The notes: generated from the sequence alone by a model not told the origin. A DNA stretch of 64,000 nt from Crossaster papposus (GCA_037893245.1 JBAIAA010000435.1:186001-250000); one strand, 5' to 3'. Shown: positions 1 through 11,043, numbered from the stretch's first letter. Made by a program: numbers and translations.

Positions 1-782
1 ATCGCCATCATATTTTAGCCATTTACCAAAATAACACCAAAACCCGACAGTCCGCGAAACTAAAAATGTACTGTTAACATAGCCGCCTTAACACAGCTGT
101 AAATACAATGAAGGTTAAACATGAAGCCGCAAATATTATCATTACATTTGCCTTAAAATTCGTATAATTGGCATGGCTTATGTTGGTATAAAGTTAAGTT
201 AATGGGGCCTACGACGGCGTCCCGAATGCAATTCCGCTAAACGGTCAGTAATGACCGCCGCCAAATAGGCCCGTTGTTGTTGAATAATAAAGACATGAGA
301 GACGTGGTACAAATTATATTTCAGTGATTGATAGCACAAACAGTTCTGTATGTGTGCGGCAATACCTCCCAGGTCGGTAAAACTTAAATTAATTGTCATA
401 TAGTCCGGGTTCGATGGCTGTGGCTCCCTGGTGCAGCCACATGGACGGTCGCTAATGCGTGCAGAGCTTCTCAATCCGTTGTCAACAAACTTGAGCCCGC
501 GGCAGGTCCAATTGACGACAACGTCGCCCACAATCCACATTGAAGGCCAGTACGCCCGTTGCACCGTGACTCGTGAAAGGAAGATAAACACACAAAAACA
601 ACTAAATAGTATGCACACATCAAATATATATGAAATAATCAAAATTACTAAGCACTAGCAAGAACAATATTGAAGTGCACAAGAAGTGGGCAAGACGGGT
701 GTAGGGGGAAGGATTGCTAAGCACGCTGGTAAACCGAATGCGTACGGGGGCCGACAGAAATATCGAACGAACGCTGGCATTT
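1..782. other. 3' flank of DIRS-like element, no gene recognised
   Basis: This stretch lies downstream of the minus-strand RNase H frame, where a DIRS-type element would normally carry its tyrosine recombinase. The only sizeable minus-strand open frame (199-642) shows no recombinase motif and looks like chance. The recombinase gene is therefore either lost or outside the window. No RNA gene or clear repeat end was seen. Confidence 0.4.
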
Positions 783-1226
783 CTATATAAAATTGCACCA
801 AAGGTCGACAGGCAAGGGAGTGATAAAGGGGTATGCCCCGGGCGCTAGCTGCCGGAACCTAGACATCTGAAAGCGGGAAAGAGCGTCGGCAATACCGTTA
901 TCAATGCCGGGAACGTGCCTTGCTTTGAAATGAATATTCAAATCTAAACAACGCACAACAAGCATGCGGACCAATTTCATTATCTTGGGACAGCGGGAAG
1001 TTTGACGATTGATTATGGCCACGACTGCCGCGTTATCAGACCAGAATACTACCCGCTTATGCCTTAATGGCAGTCCCCATACCCGCAGCGCTAGTACAAT
1101 GGGGAAAAGCTCGAGGAAAGCAATGGATAGTTTCATAGAACTCACTGACAAGGGCCATCGTCCGTGTGTCCAACTACCACCAAAGAATGCACCAAAACAT
1201 ATCTCTGATGAGGCGTCCGTGTACAA
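783..1226 (-). pseudogene. RNase H domain of the DIRS-like element (frameshifted from RT)
   Basis: This 147-codon frame opens directly on an RNase H core: YTDASSEICFGAFFGG carries the first acidic residue, ELFPIVLAL the glutamate, FWSDNAAVVAI the next aspartate, and IADALSRF the last. RNase H degrades the RNA strand of the RNA/DNA hybrid during reverse transcription. The first codon is TTG and reading continues upstream, so this is the shifted continuation of the RT frame, not an independent gene. It ends at 783 with no recombinase domain following. Confidence 0.75.
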
Positions 1227-1233
1227 ATGCAGA

Positions 1234-3501
1234 TTATCGCTCGAGTGCCAAACTTGGTCGGGGAATATGACTGAACCGTGTCAAAAACTGCTTCCAGGCC
1301 AACATGTCAGCTCGTGCCCCCGATGAAATACGGACACGATGATGTGGTCTTTGAACGCCACTTGTTAAGTCAAACAAACGACGCAAAAACGCGCGGCCTG
1401 GGCGAACGGCCTTACAGATAAAATTCAAACTCCCCAACAATGACTTAAGCTCCCGCAGAGTAAGTTTCTGTCTACCCAATGCATTATCTAGTTTTGCCAT
1501 GATCGAAACAATTTTTTCCGTTGGAACCTGAATCTCCTGCGCGACAGTGTCGATTGCTAAGCCTAGGAAAGTGATATGAGTGGTCGGTCCCTCGGTTTTG
1601 TCCACAGCTAAGGGAACCCCAAACTTCGTACAAACTACAGTAAAAGAGTTAAGGGCGCGTGCGCAATCATCGGAATCGTCACTCCCAACGAAAAAGAAAT
1701 CGTCAAGGTAGTGAAGTATATTATCAGTGGCTGCTACTTTGCGGGCACAATACTCAAGAAAGGTGCTAAATCTCTCAAAAGTTACGCATGATATTGAACA
1801 GCCCATGGGCATGCATTTATCATAGTAATATGACCCATTAAAGTAAAACCCTAACAAATCAAAGTCGTCCGGGTGAACTGGCAGTAAGCGAAATGCCGAT
1901 TTTATATCTGATTTGGCCATAAGGGCACCGGGACCAAAACTAGAAACCAAAGTAACAGCATCATCGAAACTTGTGTAACTAACAGCCGTAATACTAGACG
2001 GGTCAATGTGATCGTTGACTGAGTCACCTATAGGAGATGACAGATTGTGAATCAAATGAAATTGTCCCGGTGTTTGTTTAGGTATCAGACCGATTGGGGA
2101 ACAGCGTAAATTGGGCAAAGGAGGGGTTAAATAAGGACCGGCAACGCGGCCCAACTGCACCTCGCGGTCAATTTTGTCTTGTAACAATGCTTGATACTCA
2201 CGGACGGATACAAAATTTCGCGCAAAAGAACTAACACGCGGTCCGGAATATCCCAATCTAAAACCAAAAGTAAAACCATCTACCAATCTATGCGCATCCT
2301 GTCGGTCTGGGTATGTGTTGAGAAACGGGCGCATACTAGTTAGTTTTACTGGGGTTGGCAATAGTGGCTGTGTTGGCTGCACCTCTTGTGGTGCGGGAAT
2401 TACCTCGGCAATTGTCGGCCGAGTGGCCAAGGGACAAACAAGCGGAGCACTTGTGGGCAAATCGACACCTAGCCCGGAAACATTGGCCGCGGTTGAAAGC
2501 GAAACAGACACCGATGGAAGTGGTTCGCTATAGGTTTGCGCGGGACGACCCGCTCCGGCACTGGAATATCCTGATACGCGCTGCTGTGAGGTGGTATTGG
2601 GAAAGGGACGAAAATTATTCTGGGCCGAGGCACCCACTAGCGTGAGCCACAATTCAGCATCGATGCTGGCCCAGGAGCGTGCCGGCAGGCGCGCTTGTCG
2701 CAGGCGAAATTGAATATCATAATCACGCCAGCCAAAACCTACTCGACGAAATGCGGCCGAGCGGATAGTATCCGCATACTTCAGAAGTTGCCTAGCACGA
2801 TTTCCATGACGCATCAAATAGATCGACGCAAAAATCAAGAATGCCGAGGTCCATTGCTCAATGGACGTTATACGCACACTTTGGGCCGCGTGGGGGCGAA
2901 TTTGCCAAGCGGGTGAATCGGGCGAGCCGACAAACACGCAGTCATTTGGGGTGCCAGTATCGCTATGACCCGGCCGCAATAAAGAACCAAATTCAATAAA
3001 CTCCCCATTCCAAATGTTGTCCTGAATATGTTTAGGAACCCCCATCCCTAGATCGTCACAAACGCTAGTCAGCGGGGTGTAGTCTTGAACAGGCGCAAGA
3101 CTAGAGAAATGCGTGCTAGTATTGGCCGTAGTGGGACATGTAACGGAAATTACGTTGGGAGCGGGTGGTAAATTTACCGGCATCTGAACCATATTATTAA
3201 CAGTGGACTCACCGAACTCCGAAGGTATGATCGGTGCAGCACTGGGCAGACCTCCAAGTACGGGAACAGGCACGCCATCCAAGGGGGCGGCAGCATCAGG
3301 GCGAGGGGCAGCGAACGTCGGCGGGGCAAGGGGCACGGCAACAGTCGGCGTCGGCGTCGCTGGCACCGGTCGTGCGGATCCAACACCATCAGCCACTAGG
3401 CGTCGACCAGACCGTGAAGAAAGGGGTCTGCCGCGTGGCTTTCTCCCTCCTGAAGCATTTCCAGATGTAGATGCAACCGCTTGCTTCTTGGATTTAGGCA
3501 T
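1234..3501 (-). CDS. DIRS-like gag-reverse transcriptase polyprotein (3' end frameshifted)
   Basis: A 755-codon frame on the minus strand. Residues 1-120 are basic and Ala/Pro-rich, starting MPKSKKQAV. Residues about 150-320 look like the gag-like region of DIRS elements (KHIQDNIWNGEF, then LLKYADTIRSAAFRR). The reverse transcriptase follows: LIHNLSSP, the first catalytic aspartate in AKSDIKSAFRLLPV near residue 530, and YLDDFFFVGSD near residue 597, which holds the paired aspartates. The thumb-like region and the connection to RNase H run to the end. Gag and RT share one frame, whereas many relatives split them. The frame ends at a TAA at 1234-1236, about where RNase H should begin; RNase H is found in another frame, so a small indel just upstream (about 1240-1275) broke the ORF. 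It is a retroelement gene, not a host gene. Confidence 0.75.
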   Translation of the reverse strand: MPKSKKQAVASTSGNASGGRKPRGRPLSSRSGRRLVADGVGSARPVPATPTPTVAVPLAPPTFAAPRPDAAAPLDGVPVPVLGGLPSAAPIIPSEFGESTVNNMVQMPVNLPPAPNVISVTCPTTANTSTHFSSLAPVQDYTPLTSVCDDLGMGVPKHIQDNIWNGEFIEFGSLLRPGHSDTGTPNDCVFVGSPDSPAWQIRPHAAQSVRITSIEQWTSAFLIFASIYLMRHGNRARQLLKYADTIRSAAFRRVGFGWRDYDIQFRLRQARLPARSWASIDAELWLTLVGASAQNNFRPFPNTTSQQRVSGYSSAGAGRPAQTYSEPLPSVSVSLSTAANVSGLGVDLPTSAPLVCPLATRPTIAEVIPAPQEVQPTQPLLPTPVKLTSMRPFLNTYPDRQDAHRLVDGFTFGFRLGYSGPRVSSFARNFVSVREYQALLQDKIDREVQLGRVAGPYLTPPLPNLRCSPIGLIPKQTPGQFHLIHNLSSPIGDSVNDHIDPSSITAVSYTSFDDAVTLVSSFGPGALMAKSDIKSAFRLLPVHPDDFDLLGFYFNGSYYYDKCMPMGCSISCVTFERFSTFLEYCARKVAATDNILHYLDDFFFVGSDDSDDCARALNSFTVVCTKFGVPLAVDKTEGPTTHITFLGLAIDTVAQEIQVPTEKIVSIMAKLDNALGRQKLTLRELKSLLGSLNFICKAVRPGRAFLRRLFDLTSGVQRPHHRVRISSGARADMLAWKQFLTRFSHIPRPSLALER

Positions 3502-3900
3502 TGTTTTCGGCGAGAATCGATGCCGGTCGGTTAAATTGAACTCGACAAGAGCTTGAAAAAACTTGAAAATTGAGGAATGGCTACGGTCGACGAATTGCGA
3601 ATCACTGCACGATTATTCTGACTATGCAAAAATTTATTAAAAACTTCGAAACTTCAAAATTAAATAAGATCAGATAGGCTAACTACTGTTTCTCCAACCT
3701 CCTCAAACACTGCTACGACACGAATGCAGCTATTACCTATTGCTGTATAGGAGGCCTAATTGTTTGTTCCCGGGTCGTAAAACAGTGTTCGAATTACCCA
3801 GTGACCTCCATATAGCGTGGGAAAGGGAAATTTGGCCAGACCACTGCATACCAAGCTGTCTCGAGGTAATAAATTCTTTTAAGATTTAATTATCTTAAAA
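3502..3900. other. No gene seen; upstream flank of DIRS-like element
   Basis: AT-rich sequence upstream of the DIRS-like gag start. It may contain the element's leader and terminal repeat, but no matching repeat was found at the other side. No coding exon or RNA gene was recognised. Confidence 0.35.
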
Positions 3901-4516
3901 GTGGTTATACCCACTGACCTCTACACCTAGCCTGGGCCCAATTTCTTGGCTCTGCTAACCACAGAATTCCGCGCTTACGGTCACCATTTTCCGCTAACCG
4001 CGCTAGCAGAAATTGTTTGCGCTAACCCTGTAATAAGCACAGAATCCTTAGTTACGGGATGTACGCATGCTCAGAGACCGACATTGCTCGCTAACGCGTG
4101 AAATACGTTTATCGTAAGCACCGAATTTTCTGCTGTAGTATATAAGCAGGGATTCTTCGCTAACGGTAAGCAGAGCCAAGAAATTGGGCCCTGGACGGAC
4201 CATTGTCCATATTCTGCTGTGCTAACGCTTGAAGTCCGCGCGAACTGGGCCGTGCAACATGGCGGACCCAAGACGTCACTTCTGTGAGCCAATGAAATGT
4301 CCAGGTGTAGAGGTCAGTGGATTTACTCTATACATTTTTTTTATTTATAAACATTACGTCATACGTACCGTACCCACTGAACCTTACACCTGGACATTTC
4401 ATTGGCTCACAGAGTGATGTCGTGGTCCGCCATGTTGCACTTCCAGTTCGCGCCGACTTCAATTGTGAAACAATGATGATCTGTCCATTGTGTAGAGGTC
4501 CGTGATTATACCTGTA
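3901..4516. repeat. Foldback (inverted-repeat) element split by a smaller MITE
   Basis: Arms of about 85 bp at 4236-4320 and 4375-4460 are reverse complements; both carry GTGCAACATGGCGGACC and GGACATTTCATTGGCTCAC or their complements. A weaker outer pair at 3901-3926 and 4494-4516 (around ACCTCTAC) extends the symmetry. The left outer arm is interrupted by another element at 3931-4194, so the insertion order can be read. Non-autonomous, with no transposase. Confidence 0.7.
3931..4194. mobile_element. 264-bp MITE with GGGCCCAATTTCTTGGCTC termini
   Basis: The first about 30 bases (CCTGGGCCCAATTTCTTGG...) are the reverse complement of the last about 30 (...CCAAGAAATTGGGCCCTGG). The interior is rich in repeated GCTAAC and TTAGCG motifs and has no open frame. 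It interrupts the flanking foldback element, so it inserted later. An 8-bp target duplication, expected if hAT-like, is not convincing here. Confidence 0.7.
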
Positions 4517-5274
4517 TAATGCGAAGTTGCCAAGTTGTTTAAATGGGTACGATGTCCTGGAATCCGTGTCGCCCAATTCACACGTTTCGCAATACGATGC
4601 GCCCTCAACGTTTCACTCGAAGAGGCTGATTTTTTAAACTTCGTGTCGACATCACAAATTGACTCACGTAACACCCACCATCCAAGGATACTTGGCAAGA
4701 TTATTTAGCTTCGCTGTATGCGAATAACAATCGGAAGCTTCACATATGAAAACCATGTCAGATGACAGTAATTCAAGGCCGAAATACAGACAAAATTTTT
4801 TACAAGTTGTCTTGAAAAACGATAAATAAACTTTAACGCGCCGCCACGCAATTTCGGTTAGGCACGTCAACTTTCCCCCAAGATTCAACGCGCTAAATAG
4901 CCTGTACGTGTTAAATCGCATGGGGGCGTATAATGTTTAATATCATTGCACTTTGTATTCTGGAAAAACAAATTCCTTTAAAAATGAAAGTTATATAAAT
5001 ATAAATATATTATATAAAAACCTTTATAAAATAAAAACAAGTTTCGAATATTCGAAGATCCGAATATTTGAACGTAACGCAGTTTTAAACATTGAATGCT
5101 AAATTATCCTGAAATGAACAGCCCTACCCTCAGGTACGGGACATCTCTGACTCATCACAATCCAACTGCATACTTTGCTGGATTCTGTTGGAGTGAGTAT
5201 GCACTAGTAAACTGATTTGGCTCTACATGGGGTCAGGCATACCAGTACCATCATAGACAGAGTCTAACTAATTA
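4517..5274. other. AT-rich intergenic sequence
   Basis: No exon with convincing splice sites, RNA gene or well-defined repeat was seen. There is only AT-rich low-complexity sequence, for example alternating AT around 4990-5030. Confidence 0.4.
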
Positions 5275-6537
5275 CACAGGGTGTCTCAAAAAAAGTATAC
5301 CCGTTTTAAAATTCATATCAGTGCAAAACTACTGAATATTTCAGAAAAAGACAAATGTATGTAGAAAGTCCTCTGTCTAATGGTATAAGATTCATTATGC
5401 TATTGCTATGGTTGATTAAACAAACGTAAGTTATCAAAGGTACAGACATAAGCACTGTGACAAGTTGGGATGATAAGGCGGGCAGTAAGAGACATGAGAC
5501 AAAGATGCCAGCTATGCAACCCTCTTATATACCGTGCACTAGTTACCATAGAGCTGTAAGACCTTTCAAAACCTTTCAAGTTTCCTGAACTAAAGGGTTT
5601 TGAAAGGTGAGAAAGCTGTCTGACAAAAGAAACCTATGAAAGATTTTGAAAGGTAAAACAACTCTCTGAACAAACTGGTGTGAGGTTTTGGAAAGTCTGG
5701 CCGTTTTCTGATAGACTTCCCATACCTTTATCATAGGGGCATACCATACCAAATAAAAGTTGAAATGTTTTGAAATGTTTAGCTGTTTTCTGTGAGAGAT
5801 ATTCTATATAATGTGCTGGGGAGTATAATTCTACCTTTCAAAACATTTCAAAAGGTTTTGAAAGGTCAAACCATGTATGCATAGCAACTGCACTGATATT
5901 TGGTTGAGCAATAGCTCCACCTTTCATTTTCTTTCGCAAGGTTTTGGAAGGTCTGGCCGTTTTCTGATAGACTTCCCATACCTTTATCATAGGGTATACC
6001 ATAGCCCAGTTTTTCTACCTTTCAATTCCTTTCAAAAGGTATTGAAAGGTGTGGTAGTGCAGTAGCAACAAATTCTGGAGCGTTTTGAAAGGTTCATACT
6101 TTTGTATATCCACTTTGCCCAGTAAGCAGATTTTGAAAGGTTTTGAAAGGTGAAACCATAGGAGGGTTAACAGGAATGGTGGCCATGTGAAGGGCACAGC
6201 ACGTTAAATTTGTCAGGTAAGTGTATCACAAAAATAAAGGGATCAGAAAAAATTTGATTCATCGACTTTTCCAAAGCAAAATAATTTGTCCTTAAAAACA
6301 CCTACCTGAGCTTTGTCACTCAAGTAAAAACTTGTCACAATGCTGATTCCAGTGCCTTTCATGAAATAATGTTTTGTTTGTTCAGTCATCCGTGGCAATG
6401 ACATAATGAATCTTTTCTCATTGAACAAAGGACATTCTACCTTTTCCAGCGACATTTGCCTTTTTGTGAAATATTTAGTAGTTTTGCAATAATATGAATA
6501 TTAAAATAGGTATACTTTTTTGTATAAACACCCTGTA
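5275..6537. mobile_element. TIR DNA element with TA target duplication and internal TTGAAAGG repeats
   Basis: The left end reads CACAGGGTGTCTCAAAAAAA followed by GTATACC. The right end is its imperfect reverse complement, GGTATAC then ACACCCTGTA. Each end is flanked by TA (5273-5274 and 6538-6539), the target of Tc1/mariner-type transposases. No transposase ORF remains. The interior from about 5565 to 6160 repeats TTTTGAAAGGT and its complement ACCTTTCAAAA many times, and one about 50-base block occurs twice (5697-5750 and 5951-6004). Confidence 0.7.
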
Positions 6538-6668
6538 TAGCGTTGTGACTTAGGGGGAAAAGTCGTTATAGTTTGAACTGTTGTATCCGTCGTCTAGATA
6601 TACTACGTACTCTGCCTTCTGTGCGTCATAATCTATTTTTGTCGCCAGCGGCTACCTGACCTACAATG

Positions 6669-7394
6669 CAGGGGGGGGGGGGGGGGGGGGGGGGCCCAAG
6701 AAAGTGCGCCACCAACGTTGAAATGTATCTCATTCGTTCTTCCACGCTCATGAGCCACACATCTCACACAGTAAATACGTATAGATCGCTACCGCGAAGC
6801 GCTCCATTGAAACACGTACAGATTTGCTCCGTGTATCGCTCTCCGCATTTAGTGATTCATACAACGTCCGCAAAGCCAGGTACGCAGGCACGATCTACAC
6901 GGATTTTGTTTGGGGCGATGTCATTTTCTGCAATTTTCGTTCGAAAACAACGCGATAAAACGCAAGGGGGTCACAGGCAGATTTTTAAAAAAATTCAGTA
7001 TATCACTGCTACATCCTTTTTTAACGTATCCATGGAAAAAAATGAGTGGGGTCAAAGCACGATTTTTCACAATTTATCGAATATTATTATTTGTTAACGT
7101 CGTTTGAGTATTTGTGCACAATCTCCACGCGCATCAACGGTACGTCAACGCTTAATTTTTTGGACTGCTTTTTTCATTTTCAATACAATTTTTGTCATTG
7201 GATGATAAACATTAAGGTAAATAACAACAACTACAAAAGACAAGATGTTAAGATTGGATGCCAAAAACTCTTTATTTTTCGAGTGAGAAAATTGTTCCCC
7301 CCTATTTTGAGAATGGACGGTACCACAGCGTTTCGCAATCACAGCCTCGAAGGGCCCCCCTCCGCCCCCCCCCCCCCCCCCCCCCCCCCCCCTG
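6669..7394. mobile_element. Non-autonomous hAT-type element with poly-G/poly-C termini
   Basis: The element begins CAGGGGG with a long G run and ends with a long C run then CCCTG, so the termini are inverted repeats. It is flanked by a perfect 8-bp direct repeat, CTACAATG, at 6661-6668 and 7395-7402. An 8-bp target duplication with CAGGG termini is the signature of hAT transposition. No hAT transposase is encoded in the 726 bp. The small open frames crossing the G and C runs are artefacts of low complexity. Confidence 0.8.
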
Positions 7395-7433
7395 CTACAA
7401 TGTAAACGTTCGGGCATAAAAGAAACATGTTGA

Positions 7434-8383
7434 TAAACACTTGAACCCATTTTGTCCGTCAACTTTGTACATATTTTCATATCAGGGGCTTATCACGGCA
7501 TTCACAGGAAACTTTAACTTTAGTGTGGACTTTAGAACTCTTCGGGAAAAACCCAGATTTGGTGTAAAGCCTGCTAGGCTCAATCTAGATTATTATATCG
7601 ATGCGCCATTTGCCAAGATTTAGAGGGTACATAACACTGTGTCTCTGAAAAGCATCTTTGACTTTTGGGACAGAAGTAGGCCTACTTGGAAAGTACTCAG
7701 AAAGTACTCGGTCTTGTGCTTATAGAATGCTTTTGTCTAAAAAGTTTAATTCATTCAAGACTGATTGTTCAAAGTTAAAAAACTAATTTAATAAAATATT
7801 TACTGCCATTTGCAAAGAGGGTATACAACATTTTGCAAACATAAAAAAATACTTTACTTGACTGTTATAGGGAATGACAGTCTGAATCATCCTGTAAAAT
7901 CATGGCTCCTGGTGTGCTGACATTTTCAAGTAAAGTGGTATTTTGTATCATTTTCCAATGCTGGTCCACGATTTTCTGACAATTCCCCATTGTCTATAAA
8001 TTGCTCTGTTTCATCTTTAAGCGGGGCCTGGGTACCAGCTAGACTACCGTAAAACGGCGTAACTTTGTCGATTTAGGGGCAACTTTGGCCAGATCGTTCA
8101 GGGGTAATGTTTTGTGAGATTTGTAAAATATCACATAAAATCCAGTTTGATAATATTGTTCAAGTCTTTCTCAATAATTTTGATATTATAAAAAACACAC
8201 CTAAATACAAGTACATGTAAAACTAAAAAATTGAAATTATTGAAATGTAGTTGCCAAAGTTACCGGGTGCCAATTTACCCCATTTTACGGGTCTATACAA
8301 GAACATGATTGGTTTTCTTCATTTTGCCAACATCTACGAACCCAAAACGTGAAACAAGTCAGTGTAATAATATTTGCTTTAAA
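7434..8383. repeat. Segmental duplication, copy 1
   Basis: This region aligns with 10328-11043 in the same orientation, with many substitutions and indels. Shared stretches include CGTCAACTTTGTACAT, ATTATATCGATGCGC and CCAAAACGTGAAACAAGTCA. Copy 1 carries about 180 extra bases around 7620-7800 with its own short internal duplication. Both copies contain a TIR MITE near the distal end. No coding exon recognised. Confidence 0.7.
8044..8291. repeat. MITE with CTACCGTAAAACGG termini, copy 1
   Basis: The left end CTACCGTAAAACGGCGTAAC matches in inverted orientation the right end ACCCCATTTTACGGGT. It is about 250 bp with no ORF. The related copy at 10746-10987 lies at the equivalent point of the segmental duplication. 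Confidence 0.7.
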
Positions 8384-8419
8384 TCCCCCTCCCCATCCAA
8401 TCCATCAAATAGACTGTGT

Positions 8420-8550
8420 AAGGTCGTGTCTGAATTATTTGGCTATGGCTGGATATTACACACGAGTCTATGGTAGCGGCTGCAGCCACATCTCATAGAC
8501 TCGTGCATGTGTAATTCCAAGCCGCAGCCAAGTGATTCTGACACGGCCTT
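8420..8550. repeat. 131-bp hairpin MITE
   Basis: The ends AAGGTCGTGTCTGAAT and ATTCTGACACGGCCTT are inverted repeats. The symmetry extends inward through GACTCGTG and CACGAGTC, leaving a short loop around GCGGCTGCAGCC. Non-coding. Confidence 0.65.
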
Positions 8551-8702
8551 TGTCTCGCCAGTTCACGTTCACTGTTTTTCTGTGAGTGTCTCGGTACCAA
8601 ACACTGACTAGTCTAGTCACAGACTCCCGTGTTTGAATTTCACAACTGTTATCTGCGTGATCGTTGAACGAAAGTTGAGGTCAGCCATTTAAATTTTATA
8701 AT

Positions 8703-10028
8703 ATAGGTTTTCCCGGCAAATTTAAACATAAATTCAATCAATTTAATACCCGGCTCATTCAATTTCATTTGGAAATAAATGTTCCGTTGCATCAGCATTC
8801 AACAGTCAAAAGGAGTAATTCCATTTCAGCAGTTAGCATTCACTAGCCAAATAAGATCGTTCAAATTCATGAGGTTGCAAAGATCATTCACTTGGGTAAT
8901 AGCCAGCAGCAAGAGGCTGGTCAGCCATTCATTTTCATCAATTGGCAAACATGTTTCAAATGTTCACATTCAAATTGGTTTTTATGGTATGTGCTTTTTG
9001 ATTTCGTATGTGCCTATATAAAGGCAGATATTTTGAGGAAAATTCATTTTCACACTCATTCCTCTGCGTTATGTAGAGCGAATTTGAACGAAAAGATGGC
9101 TGCCCGTAGTCAGTATAACTGAATGTCGGTCATATAACTCTTGAAAAGTGTGTGAAATGATACAACCACAGCCAAACGTTTCTGGCGAGATACCTACATT
9201 GTAGCACGTTAGCAAACACTGAAGATTAAATAAACTTCAGATATAAAGAAACGATTAGAAGCATAGAAAACATACATTCTTGTTTTAGTTCATTTTATAA
9301 CGACCCCCTGATAATTTTAAGCTTTTGTATGTCTTAAAAACATTAGTGTAGTTTTTAATTTGACATGGTCCAAACATTAGCAAAAAATAAAGAAGTAAAC
9401 ATAAACACCAGTGCAAACGATCACAAGGCTGTAGCAAAAGATTTTGTTTTCATTTCAAACTTATCACCATAACCTTTTCAACTTTAACTAACATTCTTCT
9501 AGATACAGGATACAGGCTTTAATTTTAATAATGGGGTAACAACGCACAAGGAATCATTGCAAAAAAAATACCTGACGTAAATGAAATGCAAACAACACAG
9601 AACCGCATCTAACAAAAAAAACTCAAGTGCCAGTATATTGCCATACAGCTTCCTCGAATAAACAAGCCACAACTCGTGTTTAATTTGAACGCAAAGAAGT
9701 TGAAATTCATTGCCCATAAACGAAAAAAACCCCAAAACTTAATTAGATTAGTCTTAATTAAATTTTATAAATTGTAGATACCGGTAGGTAGTAGAAATTC
9801 AGCTGAAGAATGGTAAAAAAGTAGTCTTGAATGCCTATAAATGAAATAGAATGACTAAAACGAACCTGAATGAAAAGAAAGAAACCCTGTGTGCACAAGC
9901 ACGAACTTGAATGCAATAGTAGCTAAAAGGAAAACCCTAATTTAATTGAATTAGAAGGAAGGGCGTGAATTTGAATGTGTGTTATTGAAATTGAATTCAT
10001 TTGTGATGAAATTGGCCGGGAAAACCTA
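8703..10028. repeat. Possible TIR element with ATAGGTTTTCCCGG ends
   Basis: ATAGGTTTTCCCGGC near 8703 has its reverse complement, GCCGGGAAAACCTAT, at about 10014-10028. The sequence between is AT-rich with no convincing gene. The same motif appears once more at about 50390, just outside the gypsy element, so it looks like the end of a repeat family. The target duplication is unclear. Confidence 0.4.
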
Positions 10029-10327
10029 TAGTAATACATTCGCAGTATTTTCAATATGTTGAAAGTTGGAATCCTTTATTTTTGTCTTCACAATACCCAT
10101 TTATTGCCTTTGCCGTTGATCAGATGGGCTCAGTCATGGTGCAAAATATATACGCAAAATAGGATGTTCGACACGTTGTAGAGATCGCCATGGTGACCGG
10201 GTGTGGTGTATTCTCGACAAATCTCGCTAGATTTTGAAGTCAACTTACATGCTCTGTAGTACATGTATTGACTGAAAAGCTCAAAGGTGAATATATTTGC
10301 ATTGAATGGATTCCGTTCAAAGAATGA

Positions 10328-11043
10328 CAAACACTTGAAACCGCGTCATCACCCATTTTATCCGTCAACTTTGTACATCTTTGCATATCAGGGGCGTATC
10401 CAGTGTGGACTTTAGAACTCTTTGGGGAAACCCAGATGTTGTGTAAAGCCTGCTAGGACACAATCTAGTTTATTATATCGATGCGCTATTTGCAAAGATT
10501 TAAAGGGGAGACAACATTTTGCAAACATAAACAAATACTTTACTGGACTGTTAGGGAATGACAGTCTAAATCATCATGTAAAATCATGGCTCCTGGGTGC
10601 TGACATTTTCAAGTAAAGTGGTATTTTTTGTATCGTTTTCCCGCGCTGGTCCGCGATTCTCTGACTTCTATAAATTCCCCAACGTCTATAAATTCCCCAA
10701 CGTCTATAAATTGTTTAGTCTTTAAGTAGGACCATACCAGCTAAACTACCGTAAAACGGGGTAACTTTGTCAATTTAGGGGCAACTTTGGTCAGATTGAT
10801 TAGAGGTAAATTTTTGTGAGAGTTATAAAATATCACATAAAAATCCAGTTTGATATTAATTTTCAACTCTTGCCTGATCATTTTGATAAATAAAAAAACA
10901 AAACACCAAAATACAAGTAAAACTATAAAATAGAAGGTAGTTATTAGCAAAGTTTCTGGGTGCCAAAGTTATCCCATTTTACAGGTAGAACATAGTCTAC
11001 GAACCCAAAACGTGAAACAAGTCAGTGTAACAATAGTTGCTAT
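10328..11043. repeat. Segmental duplication, copy 2
   Basis: Diverged direct copy of 7434-8383, lacking the about 180-base internal expansion of copy 1. It contains a short local triplication of TCTATAAATTCCCCAACG around 10668-10710 and the second copy of the CTACCGTAAAACGG MITE. Non-coding as far as can be seen. Confidence 0.7.
10746..10987. repeat. MITE with CTACCGTAAAACGG termini, copy 2
   Basis: The left end CTACCGTAAAACGGGGTAAC and the right end ATCCCATTTTACAGGTAG are inverted repeats. Same family and context as 8044-8291. Confidence 0.7.

Larger units (their letters stand above)
783..3501 (-). mobile_element. Degenerate DIRS-like retrotransposon (gag/RT/RNase H part)
   Basis: Two minus-strand open frames in series resemble the gag, reverse transcriptase and RNase H of DIRS/Ngaro-type elements. 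These elements integrate with a tyrosine recombinase instead of a DDE integrase. No LTR, protease or DDE integrase is visible, which fits that class, but neither the recombinase nor the split or inverted terminal repeats could be found. The RT and RNase H parts are in different frames, so this copy is inactive as it stands. The true ends of the element were not determined. Confidence 0.7.

Noticed and set aside
199-642. 147-codon minus-strand frame as the missing tyrosine recombinase
   Set aside because: No catalytic Arg, His or Tyr motif pattern; Cys-rich and low-complexity, likely chance.
7145-7480. Frames containing poly-Gly or poly-Pro across G/C runs (also 6666-7097, 37296-37571, 60053-60454)
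   Set aside because: They are produced by homopolymer runs in transposon termini and SINE sequence, with no domain.
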